Notes under the pieces: generated by a model | The model's database searches: none | What the model was told of the DNA's origin: nothing | Seen by the model: only the letters and a program-made list of their open reading frames with translations | Program-made: the position numbers and the translations under genes | Part shown: positions 29,679 through 39,284 of the stretch, piece after piece | Numbering within the stretch: the first letter of the stretch is position 1 | Layout of the letters: each line of letters opens with the position of its first letter | DNA from: a virus | Length of the DNA stretch: 42,387 nt | IMG/VR virus record: IMGVR_UViG_3300010392_001099 | Location: 1 to 42,387 of that record | Reading direction: 5' to 3' (one strand)

Positions 29679-29960
29679 TCAATCGTAAGAGTTGCAGAGC
29701 GCCAATAGTTCGTTGGATACGATGCGATACTGTTCGCGGATTTCATCATATGCGCCTGCAATTTTTTCCGCTCTGTTTTTCGCGCTATCTGGGGATTTCG
29801 ATAGTTCCTTTCTCCTGTAATCTGGGATTCTCTCCCAAGCATCTGCGATTACAGCCTCTGTAGAAAGAGTCCTTAGGCATCCGCCTTTTGTGGATAGATC
29901 AAATTCCGCTGCGCAAACTGGCGTAGCGAAAGCAAGAACAACAAGAAATCCAAACTTCAT
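29679..29960 (-). CDS. Leftward moron: secreted or periplasmic small protein (93 aa)
   Basis: A signal peptide MKFGFLVVLAFATPVCAA is followed by a mature chain with DLSTKGGCLRTL and a long helix ERIPDYRRKELSKSPDS, ending LLALCNSYD. Two Cys in the mature part could form a disulphide. It has its own Shine-Dalgarno, GGAGG, 5 nt before the ATG. It is on the opposite strand and AT-richer than the tail genes around it, hallmarks of a moron expressed in the lysogen. Roles such as superinfection exclusion or host fitness are possible; nothing specific is shown. Confidence 0.75.
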   Translation of the reverse strand: MKFGFLVVLAFATPVCAAEFDLSTKGGCLRTLSTEAVIADAWERIPDYRRKELSKSPDSAKNRAEKIAGAYDEIREQYRIVSNELLALCNSYD

Positions 29961-29970
29961 AATTACCTCC

Positions 29971-30003
29971 AAAGCCTCGTATCGCAGCAAGCTACGAGGC
30001 TTT
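29971..30003. other. Perfect 11-bp stem-loop abutting the moron ribosome site
   Basis: AAAGCCTCGTA (29971-29981) pairs perfectly with TACGAGGCTTT (29993-30003), loop 11 nt. On the reverse strand it ends exactly where GGAGG of the moron begins; on the forward strand it ends TTTCCC just before the tape-measure gene. It may be a two-way terminator that insulates the moron from tail transcription. Confidence 0.65.
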
Positions 30004-30028
30004 CCCATGTTCGACAAGGAGCATCTAC

Positions 30029-33000
30029 ATGTCAGCAACCGCAGGCACTTTGACTCTTGTCGTAGACAGTACGTCCGTCTCTAAAGGTGAGCGTGCCCTC
30101 GACAACTTCGCTCGTACCGGCGCGCGGACCGAGAAAAGCGTCAAGGGCGACATGGGGCAGATCGAACGGGCAATGGCGCGTCTGGGCCAGAAATCCGCTA
30201 CCATCGACAAGACGCTAAACGCCAGCCTCGGGCGCACCGCTGCGATCTCCAAGACCGTGGCGCGCGGGCTGGTGTCTCTGGCGGCAGGCCTCACCAGCAT
30301 TGCGGCCGTCAAGCACGCGGTGACAGAGGCGCGGAACTTCAATGCCGCACTGTCTGAAACATCTACTCTGCTGGAAGGAACGCCAGCCCAGATGGAGGCG
30401 CTGCGGACGAGCGCAATGGACCTGTCGCGGGCCTATGGTGGGTCGGCAACGGCTCAGGTCGAGGCGTTCTATCAGGCGATCAGCGCGGGCGCGGGAAATG
30501 TTTCGCAGGCCGCGCGACTGCTCGACCAGGCGAACAAGCTGGCAATCGGTGGCGTGACCAGCGTGACAACAGGCGTGGACGCACTGACCACCGCCATGAA
30601 TGCCTATGCCGCCCAAGGGATGACCGCCGCGCAGGCGTCGGATGCGCTGTTCGTCGGCATGAAGGCGGGCAAAACGACAGTTGGCGAGTTGGGCGCATCA
30701 CTCGGGCAGGTTGTGCCCATTGCTGCTGCGGCAGGGGTGAGCTTTGATGAAACCGTCGCCGCTGTTGCCGCGCTGACGACCCAAGGCCAAACTACCGCGA
30801 TGGCGACGACCGGTCTGCGGCAGGTGATCGCCAGCGTGATCGCGCCGACCAAGCAGGCAAGCGACATGGCCGCGCAGCTTGGCATCGCGTTCAACGCGCA
30901 ATCTCTCGAAGCGCAGGGGCTCGCCGCGTTCCTTGATCAAATTGTGGAAAAGACCGGCGGCAATACCGAGGCGATGGCGCAACTGTTCGGATCGGTTGAG
31001 GCGCTGAACGCCGCCCTGGCATTCGCTGGCGGCGCTGGCGGGACGTTCTCCGAGATCATGGCGGACATGGCCGAAAAGGCCGGGGCCACTGACGAGGCAT
31101 TCATAAAGGTCGCGGACTCGCTCGACAAGCGCATGTCGTTCGCCTTCGGGAAGATCGGAACGCTGGTCACGCAATTCGGCACAGCGATCCTTACCGTCAC
31201 GGTTCCGGCACTTGAGGCAATCGCGGCAGGAGCCGAATTTCTGTCCCAGAACTTCGACAGCGTGACGGGTATCGTCATTTCTTCTGCGGCCGCGCTGACC
31301 GCCTATTACCTACCGGCAGTGTACGGGGCTGTCACCGCAACCGGCGCATGGATTGCGTCCCTGATAACACTCAAGGGCGCGCTCTTGGCAACCGGGATCG
31401 GCGCGCTTGTCGTTGGCGCTGGACTATTGGTCGGGGAGTTCCTGAAACTGGTTCGGGCAACGGGCGGGTGGGGCAATGCACTCACCCTGCTAGGTCAGGT
31501 GGCGTCTGGCGTGTGGGAGGGGATCAAAGGCAGCGCGCTGTCCATCGTCCCCGCGCTCGGGGCTGTCTGGGCCGACATGCAGGCCGGTTTTGTTCGCGTC
31601 CTTGAGGCCATGTCGCTGCAATGGGGCAATTTCCTCTGGGGCCTTGGCGCAAAGCTGGACGGCATCCCGCTGTTTGGTTCGATGGCGCAAAGCCTGAAAG
31701 ACGCCTCCGACCGCGCGATTGACGGGATGATCGGACTGAATGCCGAGGCGTCCGCCCTTGAGGGTAAGGCGATCAGGCTTCGGGACGAGGCTGCAAGCAT
31801 GGCAACCGGAGGGTTCGACAAAGCGCGCGAGGCCGCTCAAAAGCTGGCCGCCGCGCTGTCCGCGACAGAAGGTGAGTCCGACGACACGAGCGATCAGGCA
31901 GCAAAGCTGAAGAAGATCCTCGACTCCCTGAGCACCAGCACCGGGAAAGCCGGGAAGGCCGCGAAGGATGCGGCTGAGCAGATCAAGGGCTTCAACGAAA
32001 CCTTGAAAGACGCGGCATATACCGCCGCCGAGTTCGGGGCCGAAAAGGCCAACATCATGATCGGCGGCATTGACAGCCTTGCCGATGCATGGGGCGATTT
32101 CGTTGTTTCCGGGTTCTCACGCTTTGAGGACTTCACCGACGCAATCGTAGGCTCTTTCAAGAGCATGTTGGCACAGATGATCGCGCTTGCAGCGAAAAAC
32201 CAGATCATGATCGGGCTTGGCCTTGGTGGGGTCGGCGGTTCTGCTGTCGCTGGCGCAGTAGGTGGCGGCGCGGGCGGTATCGGGAACCTGCTTGGCCTCG
32301 GGAACCTGTTCGGCGGGGGTCTGCTTGGCGGCGTCGGTAGCGGCTTGCAGGCGGCGCTCGGCATGGGCAGCTATGCCAGCGCGGGGATATTCAATATCGC
32401 GCAAAACGCGGCGACTGCCGTTGCCACCGGGGCGAATGCATTCACCGCCAGTATTGGCGCGGCACTCCCCGCAATCGGTATCGCGGTGGCCGGTATCGGC
32501 CTGCTCATGAAGGGCTTGAGCCAAAAATACGCGGGCACGGCACTGCGCGGCAGCATCGACGGCGAGGGCTTCGACGGCACATCCTTTGACTGGTATCGCG
32601 GTGGGTTTCTGCGCGGCGACAAGGCGACCTACAAGGACGTGCCGGAAGAACTGGCGCTGTATCTCGACCAAGCCATGACCGGCGTTGTCGGCAGCATCGA
32701 GACCTATGCGGACGCTCTGGCGCTCAGCACCAAGAAGGCGTTCAAGGTCGCGGGCGACGAATTCACGATCTGGCTGAACGACCTGAGTGACGAAGAAATT
32801 ATCCAAGCCCTGAACTCCGAGGTTGAGGCGGTCGCGGACGAGATGGCGGCGCTTGTGCTGGGCACGGACAAATTCACCCGCGCTGGCGAAAGCGCGATGG
32901 ACACGCTTACCCGGCTCGGCTCCGGTCTGATGGCGGTCAACGACGCAGCCGATTTGCTGAACCACCGGGTCTGGGATATCTCACTTGCCAGCGCAGACGC

Positions 33001-35617
33001 GGCGTCCGAGCTTGTCGAACTGTTCGGCGGGCTGGAAGCGATGACGGCTGCCGTCAACACCTACTTCACGACCGTCTACAGCGAGGAAGAACAGCTTGCG
33101 ATCAACACCCGCCGCCTGACCGATGTATTCGGCGATCTTGGCCTTGCGATGCCGAAGAGCCGGGACCAGTACCGGGCGCTTGTCGAGAGCATCGACACCA
33201 CCACCGACGCTGGCGCGGAACTCTATGCCACGCTGATCAGCATGGCCGGGGCGCTGGATGCGGTGCTGCCGTCGGTCTCGTCGCTGACGCAGGCGATCAT
33301 GGAATTGCAGGGCACCGCGCAAAGCGGGCTGGATCTGGCAATCTCGACGGCAGAGGCGGCGGCACGGGCCAACTCCAAGGCTGCTGGCGACTGGTACAAG
33401 GCATCGGACAGCATCCGCGCCTATATCGACAAGCTGCGCGGCTCCGACACGGCGCTGACCAACCCGACGCAGGCGCGCGCGTTCAACGAGATGCAGTTCC
33501 AGACCAACCTTGCCGCAGCTCTGGCGGGGGATCTGAACGCGGCCGGCAACCTGACCGGCAACGCCGAAAGCCTGCGGTCGAGTGTCAACGCCACGGCTAC
33601 CACCCGGCTTGAGGCGGCATTGGCCGAGGCGCGCATCCTGTCCGATCTGAGCCTTGCCGCCGGGGTGGGCGACATCGAGGGCGCGCGTCACGATGTGATT
33701 GCCGGGCTGCTGACAGATCAAGCCGACCTGATGCAGGAGGTCTCCGACTATCTGGCGGCTGGCAATGCGCTGACAGATGACATGATCACCACGCTGGAAA
33801 CGCAGCTTGGCGCGCTGGACGACGCAATCGCGGCGGCGGAACTGATCAACTACGCCTACCTCAAAGAGCGGCTGGCGGTGACGGTGGACGTGCTGGCCGA
33901 TGCCGATGTGCCGGCCTACCTGCGCAACCTGCTGACCAACGCAGCAGAGGGCGTGACCGGCTACATCGACTTCATCGCCCGTTCCGATCTTGATCCGGAT
34001 CTGAAATGGCTGGCGCTTGTCGGTGCGAGCGAGCACGTCAAGACGGTCGAGTACCTGGCTAAAAACGACCTCGGGAAAAAGCTGACCAAGCTTGCCGTAG
34101 GGACCGTTTCGACGCTGGAAAAGACGGTGCACCTGCTGGCCGGGGCCGGGCTGGACCGCGACACGATGCGGATTGCGCTGGCCGGGAACAGCGAGCTTTC
34201 CCGCGTGGTCAACGTCACCCTCGCCGCCGATGCGGACAAGCGGGCGAAGAAACTGGCGCTGGGGAATATCGGTGAATACTCGGTTGCCGTCATGGCGACC
34301 CTTGATCCGAAGATCAGCGATCGGGTGCGCCGGATCGTGTTCAAGGAGCAGGGCACCTATGCCGCCGTGATCGAGGCGGCAATCTCCGGCGACATGAGCG
34401 ACCGTGGCCGCCGCATCCTGCTCAAGCAGCAGGGCGACTATATCGCCAACATCACAGGCGTTCTGGGCTCTGACGTCAAGGACAACATCAAGCGACTCCT
34501 GCTCAGGGCGAACACCTCCGGCGTGCGGTCCCTGACGATACGTAAGGTCTGGGGTGAGCATATCACCAAAGCCGACAGGGCGCTGCTGCGGGAGGCTGAA
34601 ACAACCGCGCTGCGCACCATCACTGGTGCTGTCGACATGGGCGGCGTCAGCGCGGACGGCATGAAGCTGCTGAGGGCCTCCAAGAAGACCATCGACAAGA
34701 CGCTCAGGGGCACCGTGGACCTGTCCGGCCTCAATGACAGGCAGAAATCGCTACTGGATGCCGTCAAGGGGTCGGTTGACGGCAAGCTGACCCTCGGTGG
34801 CAGCTTCATCTTCGACCCATCCACCAGCTTCGAGACCCTGCTTTCCGACAGCGTTGAGGTTCCGATGAACGCCGCGAAAACGGCGATGGGCAACCTGCGC
34901 GGCTCCCTAAACGACCTGCGGGCGGCGGTCACGGCTGACACCACGTCGCGCGAGGTGGCAATGATCGAGGCACAGGGCGCAGCGGCAGCGATGACGCTGG
35001 CCGATAGCAGGTCTGAGCGCCGGGCCACGGCGGACGAACTGAGGGCTATCTTCTCGGCGGCTGGCGTCACATCGACCGGGCGCGGTATCAGCTTCAGCAA
35101 CGGCAAGCTTACCGCCGATGGGTATTGGTCGGGCACGAGCGCCGGGTTTGATCAGGTGATGGACGCGCTGCGCAGCACCTACGGCGTGAGCGGCGACACC
35201 ATCGCGCAGCTTACGTCCAAGGTCTTCGCCAGCGTGAATGACCCGGTTGCCAGCGGCAAAGCGGACCTGTCGAGCCTGCGGAAAGCATACCGCGACCTGA
35301 CCGGGGAAGTCGCCAGCTTCGACGGCGGCGGTCAGCTTGCGAACTGGGGCCGCTCCGGCGGGCTGGACGGCAAAGGCGGCAAGATGGCCGTTGTCCACCC
35401 GAACGAGAAGATCACCACCGGGGCGCAGAACAACGATCTGCTGGCAAGGCTGGACGAGCTTGTCGCCAGCAACGCTGCACTCAAGGCCGAGCTTCGCGCG
35501 TTCAAGGAGCAATCCCGCATGTACGACCGCGAGCAGACCAAGGCCGTGAAGGAGACCGCCAGCCTCGCCCGCAAGGCGGACGTGAGGGGCGTGACGATTG
35601 CCGTGGAGACCGTGTAA
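30029..35617 (+). CDS. Tail tape measure protein
   Basis: At 1862 residues it is by far the largest gene. The N-terminal part is helical, followed by a TP901-type tape-measure domain (RNFNAALSETSTLLEGTPAQ, FYQAISAGAG, LTTQGQTTAMATTGLRQV). Hydrophobic transmembrane-like stretches lie at about residues 410-470 and 725-830. From 33890 to 34554 (about residues 1288-1509) there are eight tandem repeats of about 27 residues. The rule of about 1.5 angstrom per residue predicts a tail of roughly 280 nm. AAGGAG lies 7 nt upstream. Confidence 0.9.
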   Translation: MSATAGTLTLVVDSTSVSKGERALDNFARTGARTEKSVKGDMGQIERAMARLGQKSATIDKTLNASLGRTAAISKTVARGLVSLAAGLTSIAAVKHAVTEARNFNAALSETSTLLEGTPAQMEALRTSAMDLSRAYGGSATAQVEAFYQAISAGAGNVSQAARLLDQANKLAIGGVTSVTTGVDALTTAMNAYAAQGMTAAQASDALFVGMKAGKTTVGELGASLGQVVPIAAAAGVSFDETVAAVAALTTQGQTTAMATTGLRQVIASVIAPTKQASDMAAQLGIAFNAQSLEAQGLAAFLDQIVEKTGGNTEAMAQLFGSVEALNAALAFAGGAGGTFSEIMADMAEKAGATDEAFIKVADSLDKRMSFAFGKIGTLVTQFGTAILTVTVPALEAIAAGAEFLSQNFDSVTGIVISSAAALTAYYLPAVYGAVTATGAWIASLITLKGALLATGIGALVVGAGLLVGEFLKLVRATGGWGNALTLLGQVASGVWEGIKGSALSIVPALGAVWADMQAGFVRVLEAMSLQWGNFLWGLGAKLDGIPLFGSMAQSLKDASDRAIDGMIGLNAEASALEGKAIRLRDEAASMATGGFDKAREAAQKLAAALSATEGESDDTSDQAAKLKKILDSLSTSTGKAGKAAKDAAEQIKGFNETLKDAAYTAAEFGAEKANIMIGGIDSLADAWGDFVVSGFSRFEDFTDAIVGSFKSMLAQMIALAAKNQIMIGLGLGGVGGSAVAGAVGGGAGGIGNLLGLGNLFGGGLLGGVGSGLQAALGMGSYASAGIFNIAQNAATAVATGANAFTASIGAALPAIGIAVAGIGLLMKGLSQKYAGTALRGSIDGEGFDGTSFDWYRGGFLRGDKATYKDVPEELALYLDQAMTGVVGSIETYADALALSTKKAFKVAGDEFTIWLNDLSDEEIIQALNSEVEAVADEMAALVLGTDKFTRAGESAMDTLTRLGSGLMAVNDAADLLNHRVWDISLASADAASELVELFGGLEAMTAAVNTYFTTVYSEEEQLAINTRRLTDVFGDLGLAMPKSRDQYRALVESIDTTTDAGAELYATLISMAGALDAVLPSVSSLTQAIMELQGTAQSGLDLAISTAEAAARANSKAAGDWYKASDSIRAYIDKLRGSDTALTNPTQARAFNEMQFQTNLAAALAGDLNAAGNLTGNAESLRSSVNATATTRLEAALAEARILSDLSLAAGVGDIEGARHDVIAGLLTDQADLMQEVSDYLAAGNALTDDMITTLETQLGALDDAIAAAELINYAYLKERLAVTVDVLADADVPAYLRNLLTNAAEGVTGYIDFIARSDLDPDLKWLALVGASEHVKTVEYLAKNDLGKKLTKLAVGTVSTLEKTVHLLAGAGLDRDTMRIALAGNSELSRVVNVTLAADADKRAKKLALGNIGEYSVAVMATLDPKISDRVRRIVFKEQGTYAAVIEAAISGDMSDRGRRILLKQQGDYIANITGVLGSDVKDNIKRLLLRANTSGVRSLTIRKVWGEHITKADRALLREAETTALRTITGAVDMGGVSADGMKLLRASKKTIDKTLRGTVDLSGLNDRQKSLLDAVKGSVDGKLTLGGSFIFDPSTSFETLLSDSVEVPMNAAKTAMGNLRGSLNDLRAAVTADTTSREVAMIEAQGAAAAMTLADSRSERRATADELRAIFSAAGVTSTGRGISFSNGKLTADGYWSGTSAGFDQVMDALRSTYGVSGDTIAQLTSKVFASVNDPVASGKADLSSLRKAYRDLTGEVASFDGGGQLANWGRSGGLDGKGGKMAVVHPNEKITTGAQNNDLLARLDELVASNAALKAELRAFKEQSRMYDREQTKAVKETASLARKADVRGVTIAVETV
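33890..34554 (+). repeat. Eight ~27-residue repeats in the tape measure protein
   Basis: Successive units read like D(x)DxxxRxLxLxxxxEYxxxVxxxLxx, for example DMSDRGRRILLKQQGDYIAN, KISDRVRRIVFKEQGTYAAV and SDLDPDLKWLALVGASEHVK. They diverge in sequence but keep period and hydrophobic positions. Unit number would alter protein length and thus tail length. Confidence 0.6.
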
Positions 35618-36544
35618 ATGGCTGACGAAATGCTGCGCGTGATCGCGCCTATCACCGTGACTGACGCGATGATGATCAGCACCAATGTGGCAGAGGATGA
35701 CGAGGACGAGTGGGACGTTTCGACCACCTATGCGGAGGGCGACCGGGTTATTCTCGCCGCGCAGAACACCGTCTACCAGAGCGTGATCGGCAGCAACGTT
35801 GGCAACTCCCCGGCAGCTACCGGCTCAACATCGTGGGTTGAGGTGATGAAGACGCGGACATGGCGACCGTTCGATCAATCCCTGTCCGATCCTGTCACGA
35901 ACTCAGGCACGATCCAGTACCTGATAGAGCCCGACACGCTGGTGCGCGCGGTCGGGCTGGTGGGGGCTGATGCGCTCTATGCGACGGCAAAGATCAAGAC
36001 CTCTGGCGGCTCCACACTGGCCGAACAGACCATCTATCTCGCTGACTATTCGGAGATGGTGGACGCCCTTTCGATGGTCACCATCGAGCCGGGCTATCGA
36101 GAAAAGGTCATTTTCGACGAGGTGATCTGCACCTCCGGCAACCGGGTCGAAATCACCATCGGGGACGGCAGCGGCAACCCCGTCGTCAGCGAAATCACCA
36201 TGGGTGACGTGGTGACCGTCGCGCAGCCATTGAGCGGCGCGGAGATTGGGATCGACGATTATTCCGACTTCACTGAGGACGCCTGGGGCGGGGTGACGAT
36301 AACCGAGAAAGGTTATCGAGACTTCACCGATCTGCCGCTCTACGTGCAGTCCGGCGACGTTGCCCGCATTCGTCGCAAGCTGGCAGGGCTGCGGGCGAAA
36401 TTCGCCCTCTACTACATCACCACCGGGACCGAGGATTTCGGGACCACGGTCTATGGCCGGTACGACAAGCTATCGACCATCGTCAACGGCCCGCAGCATT
36501 CGGAAATGTCTCTCAGAATTCTAGGAGTTACCTATGGCGCTTAG
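35618..36544 (+). CDS. Tail-tip protein with carbohydrate-binding segment
   Basis: A 308-residue protein directly after the tape measure. Residues about 37-75 (YAEGDRVILAAQNTVYQSVI, NSPAATGSTSWVEV) match a type 5/12 carbohydrate-binding module pattern (YxxGdxVxxxgxxYxa...GxxP...W). The rest is beta-rich. It may be a distal tail or fibre-anchoring protein that contacts the cell surface. The start directly follows the tape-measure stop. Confidence 0.6.
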   Translation: MADEMLRVIAPITVTDAMMISTNVAEDDEDEWDVSTTYAEGDRVILAAQNTVYQSVIGSNVGNSPAATGSTSWVEVMKTRTWRPFDQSLSDPVTNSGTIQYLIEPDTLVRAVGLVGADALYATAKIKTSGGSTLAEQTIYLADYSEMVDALSMVTIEPGYREKVIFDEVICTSGNRVEITIGDGSGNPVVSEITMGDVVTVAQPLSGAEIGIDDYSDFTEDAWGGVTITEKGYRDFTDLPLYVQSGDVARIRRKLAGLRAKFALYYITTGTEDFGTTVYGRYDKLSTIVNGPQHSEMSLRILGVTYGA

Positions 36545-37994
36545 TCCCCCGACCGCCCCGACCGCACCTGACCTCAACAGCCCCAGCACCTATAACGCGC
36601 GGGTGCTGGCCGGGTTCACCTACTGCTTCACGACCCTGCCTGATTGGATCGCGGGGCTGGATGCGTCCGATTGGTTTTCCGTCCAGTCCAGCGCCACCGA
36701 CACCACCGCCGGGACCATCGCGCTGCAAGGCAACGACGCGGATTTCGCGGATATGACGGCGGAGACCATTGGCCTTACGAACGTAGACGGCACGACAAAT
36801 TTCCTGACCCTAACAGGGGCTCGCAATGTCGGAGACAGCGAAATCGGCATCCTCTTCAAGGACAGGGACGCCGGGGCGGGGGCAAGCAATGCCGGGCGCA
36901 TCAATACCGAACGGCAGAGCACGGCCAACAGTTTCGACATGGTTTTTTCGACCACGCTTGGCGGCACCATGTCGGAGGCTATGCGTATCGACGGCAGCGC
37001 CAATGTCAGTATCGGCGGTGTTACCCCGGCTGCCAAGCTACATGTCGAGCAATCCGACACCGGGACAATCGGCTACTTCAACGGGGCCAATGCGTCGTTC
37101 TCTGGCAATCAACTCACGCTGGATATGGACCGCACCGCAAACGCTATCAGCAAGTTCATCGCCTGCTATTCCGGCGGTACGGCTGACTTGGAGTTCAAGG
37201 TTGCTGGCGACGGTAATGTCACGGCTGACGGTACGGTCGCAGGCGGTGGCGCTGACCGGGCTGAGTGCATTGAGCGGCACCCGGATTGGTTCGCAGAGGT
37301 CGGTGGGCAGGACATGCGCGGCGTCACGGTAGTTCTGGACGGCGGGTTCATTCGCCCCGCCGAACCGGGGGAGGAACCTGTGGGCGTCATCTCTGACACC
37401 TACGACAGCCTTGGCAATGCCGCCCCCCTGAAATGGGCCGACAAGTACCTGAAAGACAATCTGGGGTCTTACCTTTGGGAAGATTACGAGGTGGTTGAAT
37501 GGGTAGAGACCGTCACCGAGACCACGACCGAAACCGAACAAGCGACCGAGGAAATCACCCGCGCGCGCGACGTGATCGAGGTCGAGAACGGCACCGCGAT
37601 CAAGCGCACGATCACTGAGACGGTGCAGGTTCCGGTGTTCGATGAATTCCCGATGCAGGATGAGGCCGGAAACGATCTGGGGACGCACCGCGCGCCGCGT
37701 ATGATCGAGGTCGAGCGGGTGACCGAGAAAGAGGTTGCGCATTCCTATGCGGCTGATGCGGTGCCCGAGGGCGTGACCGTGCCCGAGGATGCCACGCGGA
37801 CCACCCAACGCCGCAAGGTGCTCAACCCGGACTTTGACCCTGCTGCGGAGTACACGCCGCGTCTTGACCGCCCGGAATGGGATGCCGTGGGCGTGCTGGG
37901 TATCTGCCGGGTTCTGAAAGGCCAGCCGGTCGGGTCGCGCTGGATCAAGATGCGGGATGTTTCCGGGGAGGTCGAGGAATGGCTGGTGCGGTGA
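36534..37994 (+). CDS. Tail fibre with Peptidase_G2-like autoprocessing domain
   Basis: The N-terminal part is Thr/Ser/Asp/Gly-rich beta sequence of a fibre. Residues about 235-320 (GGGADRAECIERHPDW, RGVTVVLDGGFIRPAEPGEE, VGVISDTYDSLGNAAPLKW) resemble the Peptidase_G2 intramolecular-chaperone domain, which trims itself off after helping fibre trimers fold. After that comes a charged, Thr/Glu-rich stalk and a C-terminal LGICRVLKGQPVGSRWIKM. It has 486 residues and overlaps the upstream gene by 11 nt. This is the likely host-receptor protein. Confidence 0.7.
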   Translation: MALSPPTAPTAPDLNSPSTYNARVLAGFTYCFTTLPDWIAGLDASDWFSVQSSATDTTAGTIALQGNDADFADMTAETIGLTNVDGTTNFLTLTGARNVGDSEIGILFKDRDAGAGASNAGRINTERQSTANSFDMVFSTTLGGTMSEAMRIDGSANVSIGGVTPAAKLHVEQSDTGTIGYFNGANASFSGNQLTLDMDRTANAISKFIACYSGGTADLEFKVAGDGNVTADGTVAGGGADRAECIERHPDWFAEVGGQDMRGVTVVLDGGFIRPAEPGEEPVGVISDTYDSLGNAAPLKWADKYLKDNLGSYLWEDYEVVEWVETVTETTTETEQATEEITRARDVIEVENGTAIKRTITETVQVPVFDEFPMQDEAGNDLGTHRAPRMIEVERVTEKEVAHSYAADAVPEGVTVPEDATRTTQRRKVLNPDFDPAAEYTPRLDRPEWDAVGVLGICRVLKGQPVGSRWIKMRDVSGEVEEWLVR

Positions 37995-38049
37995 ACAACC
38001 ATGCCGTCAGCCTTTCTAGGCGGCGGCACCCATTTAGCGGGAGTATTCA

Positions 38050-38409
38050 ATGAAAATCGAGAGCATCGGATCGGCCTCCGCCGGGTCCGCCGCCGTCGCC
38101 AGTACCTGGCTGATGCAGGCGGGAACAAGCTGGCCGGTGGTGATCGCCGCCGTGGTCGGCGCGCTCCTCGCGGTGCTGGAGATCGAGGATTTCCGGCTGC
38201 GCACGGCGATCGTCATCTTCGCATTCAACGGCTTCGTCGGCGCTCTGGGTGGCCCGGTGATCGTCGCGGTGATGCAGGCCCGGCTCGATTTCGCTCACCC
38301 GGCGGTCACCGCCCTGATCGCCTTCATCGCGGCCTTCGTCGCCCATGACATGCTTGGCGAGGTCAAGCGCGCGGTGATCGACCGGTTTGCCCGGCGGGGG
38401 CGCAAATGA
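38050..38409 (+). CDS. Membrane protein, holin-like (119 aa)
   Basis: Three hydrophobic segments: SWPVVIAAVVGALLAVLEI, TAIVIFAFNGFVGALGGPVI and VTALIAFIAAFVAHDM. A basic tail ends VIDRFARRGRK. The size fits a class I holin or a holin-associated membrane protein. It is first in the lysis cassette, 55 nt after the fibre gene, with GGGAG 7 nt before the ATG. Confidence 0.6.
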   Translation: MKIESIGSASAGSAAVASTWLMQAGTSWPVVIAAVVGALLAVLEIEDFRLRTAIVIFAFNGFVGALGGPVIVAVMQARLDFAHPAVTALIAFIAAFVAHDMLGEVKRAVIDRFARRGRK

Positions 38410-38519
38410 CCCGCCGGGAGCTTCGCCGCGTGACGCGCGGACCACGAGCGATGCGACTTCGGATCGCGGCCTCCGCCGTGATCTGGATGCTGCTGCTGCT
38501 GGCCGTACTGGCTGGCTGA
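38406..38519 (+). CDS. Short single-span membrane protein (37 aa)
   Basis: The sequence MTRRELRRVTRGPRAMRLRI is followed by AASAVIWMLLLLAVLAG, a basic leader and one membrane span. The ATG overlaps the holin-like stop by 4 nt. It sits between membrane protein and endolysin genes, where a small lysis protein would be expected. It has no lipobox, so it is not an o-spanin. Confidence 0.55.
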   Translation: MTRRELRRVTRGPRAMRLRIAASAVIWMLLLLAVLAG

Positions 38520-38533
38520 GAAAGGGAACCATC

Positions 38534-39280
38534 ATGAAACGAGAGACATTCTTCGCCGCCCTCCGGGCGCGCGACAGCGGCGTATTCGGTACGTCCCTGT
38601 CACAGCAACAGGTCGATGGCACAGATGCACTGCTTGACGCGCTGGACGGCTTCACGATGCCCCACGCGGCCCATGTGCTGGCCGAGGTCTATCACGAGAC
38701 CGGCGGCGGCATGTGGCCGGTCAAGGAGACCGTCTACCGCACTAGCAAGGACCGCGACCCGTCCGACGCGACGGTGATTGCGCGCCTCGATCGCGCATGG
38801 GCCAAGGGCCAGCTTCCGTGGGTGCGCGCGCCGTACTGGCGGGACGGCTGGTTCGGGCGCGGGCAGATCCAGTTGACCCACGCCGACAACTATCGCAAGG
38901 CATCTGCGCTGGTGGGTTCTGATCTGGTGGCCGATCCGAGCCGGGCGCTCGATCCCGCCATTTCTGCCAAGGTCGCCGCAGAGGGGTGCCGGGCCGGGAT
39001 GTTCACCGGCAAGCGTCTATCGGACTTCGACGGGCCGGGCAGCTACGACCATGCCGCCGCGCGCTCCATCGTCAACGGTGACGCCCGCGCCATGGGGCCG
39101 ACCATCGCCGGTTACGCCGCCGCTTTCGAGGCCGCGCTTTCCGCTGCCGGGTGGAGTGCCGCCGTTCCGCCCGCGCCGGACTACGCGCCGCCCGCCCCGG
39201 TGGCCGAGGAGATCCCCACGCAACCAACCGGCTGGGGTGCGCTGTTCGCGGCCCTCGCCCGCCTGTTCAAAGGAGCCTGA
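38534..39280 (+). CDS. Endolysin, GH19 chitinase/lysozyme-like
   Basis: The segment AHVLAEVYHETGGGMWPVKE carries the catalytic Glu of a GH19-type muramidase fold, followed by YWRDGWFGRGQIQLTHADNY and the end RSIVNGDARAMGPTIAGYAA. It cuts peptidoglycan. A proline-rich linker and a short amphipathic tail (WGALFAALARLFKGA) end the 248 residues. No signal peptide is evident, so a holin must release it. AAGGGA lies 7 nt before the ATG. Confidence 0.85.
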   Translation: MKRETFFAALRARDSGVFGTSLSQQQVDGTDALLDALDGFTMPHAAHVLAEVYHETGGGMWPVKETVYRTSKDRDPSDATVIARLDRAWAKGQLPWVRAPYWRDGWFGRGQIQLTHADNYRKASALVGSDLVADPSRALDPAISAKVAAEGCRAGMFTGKRLSDFDGPGSYDHAAARSIVNGDARAMGPTIAGYAAAFEAALSAAGWSAAVPPAPDYAPPAPVAEEIPTQPTGWGALFAALARLFKGA

Positions 39281-39284
39281 CGAA

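Noticed and set aside
32981-34561. Leftward open frame of 526 codons inside the tape measure gene
   Set aside because: Antisense to a continuous 1862-codon gene; composition is that of a shadow.
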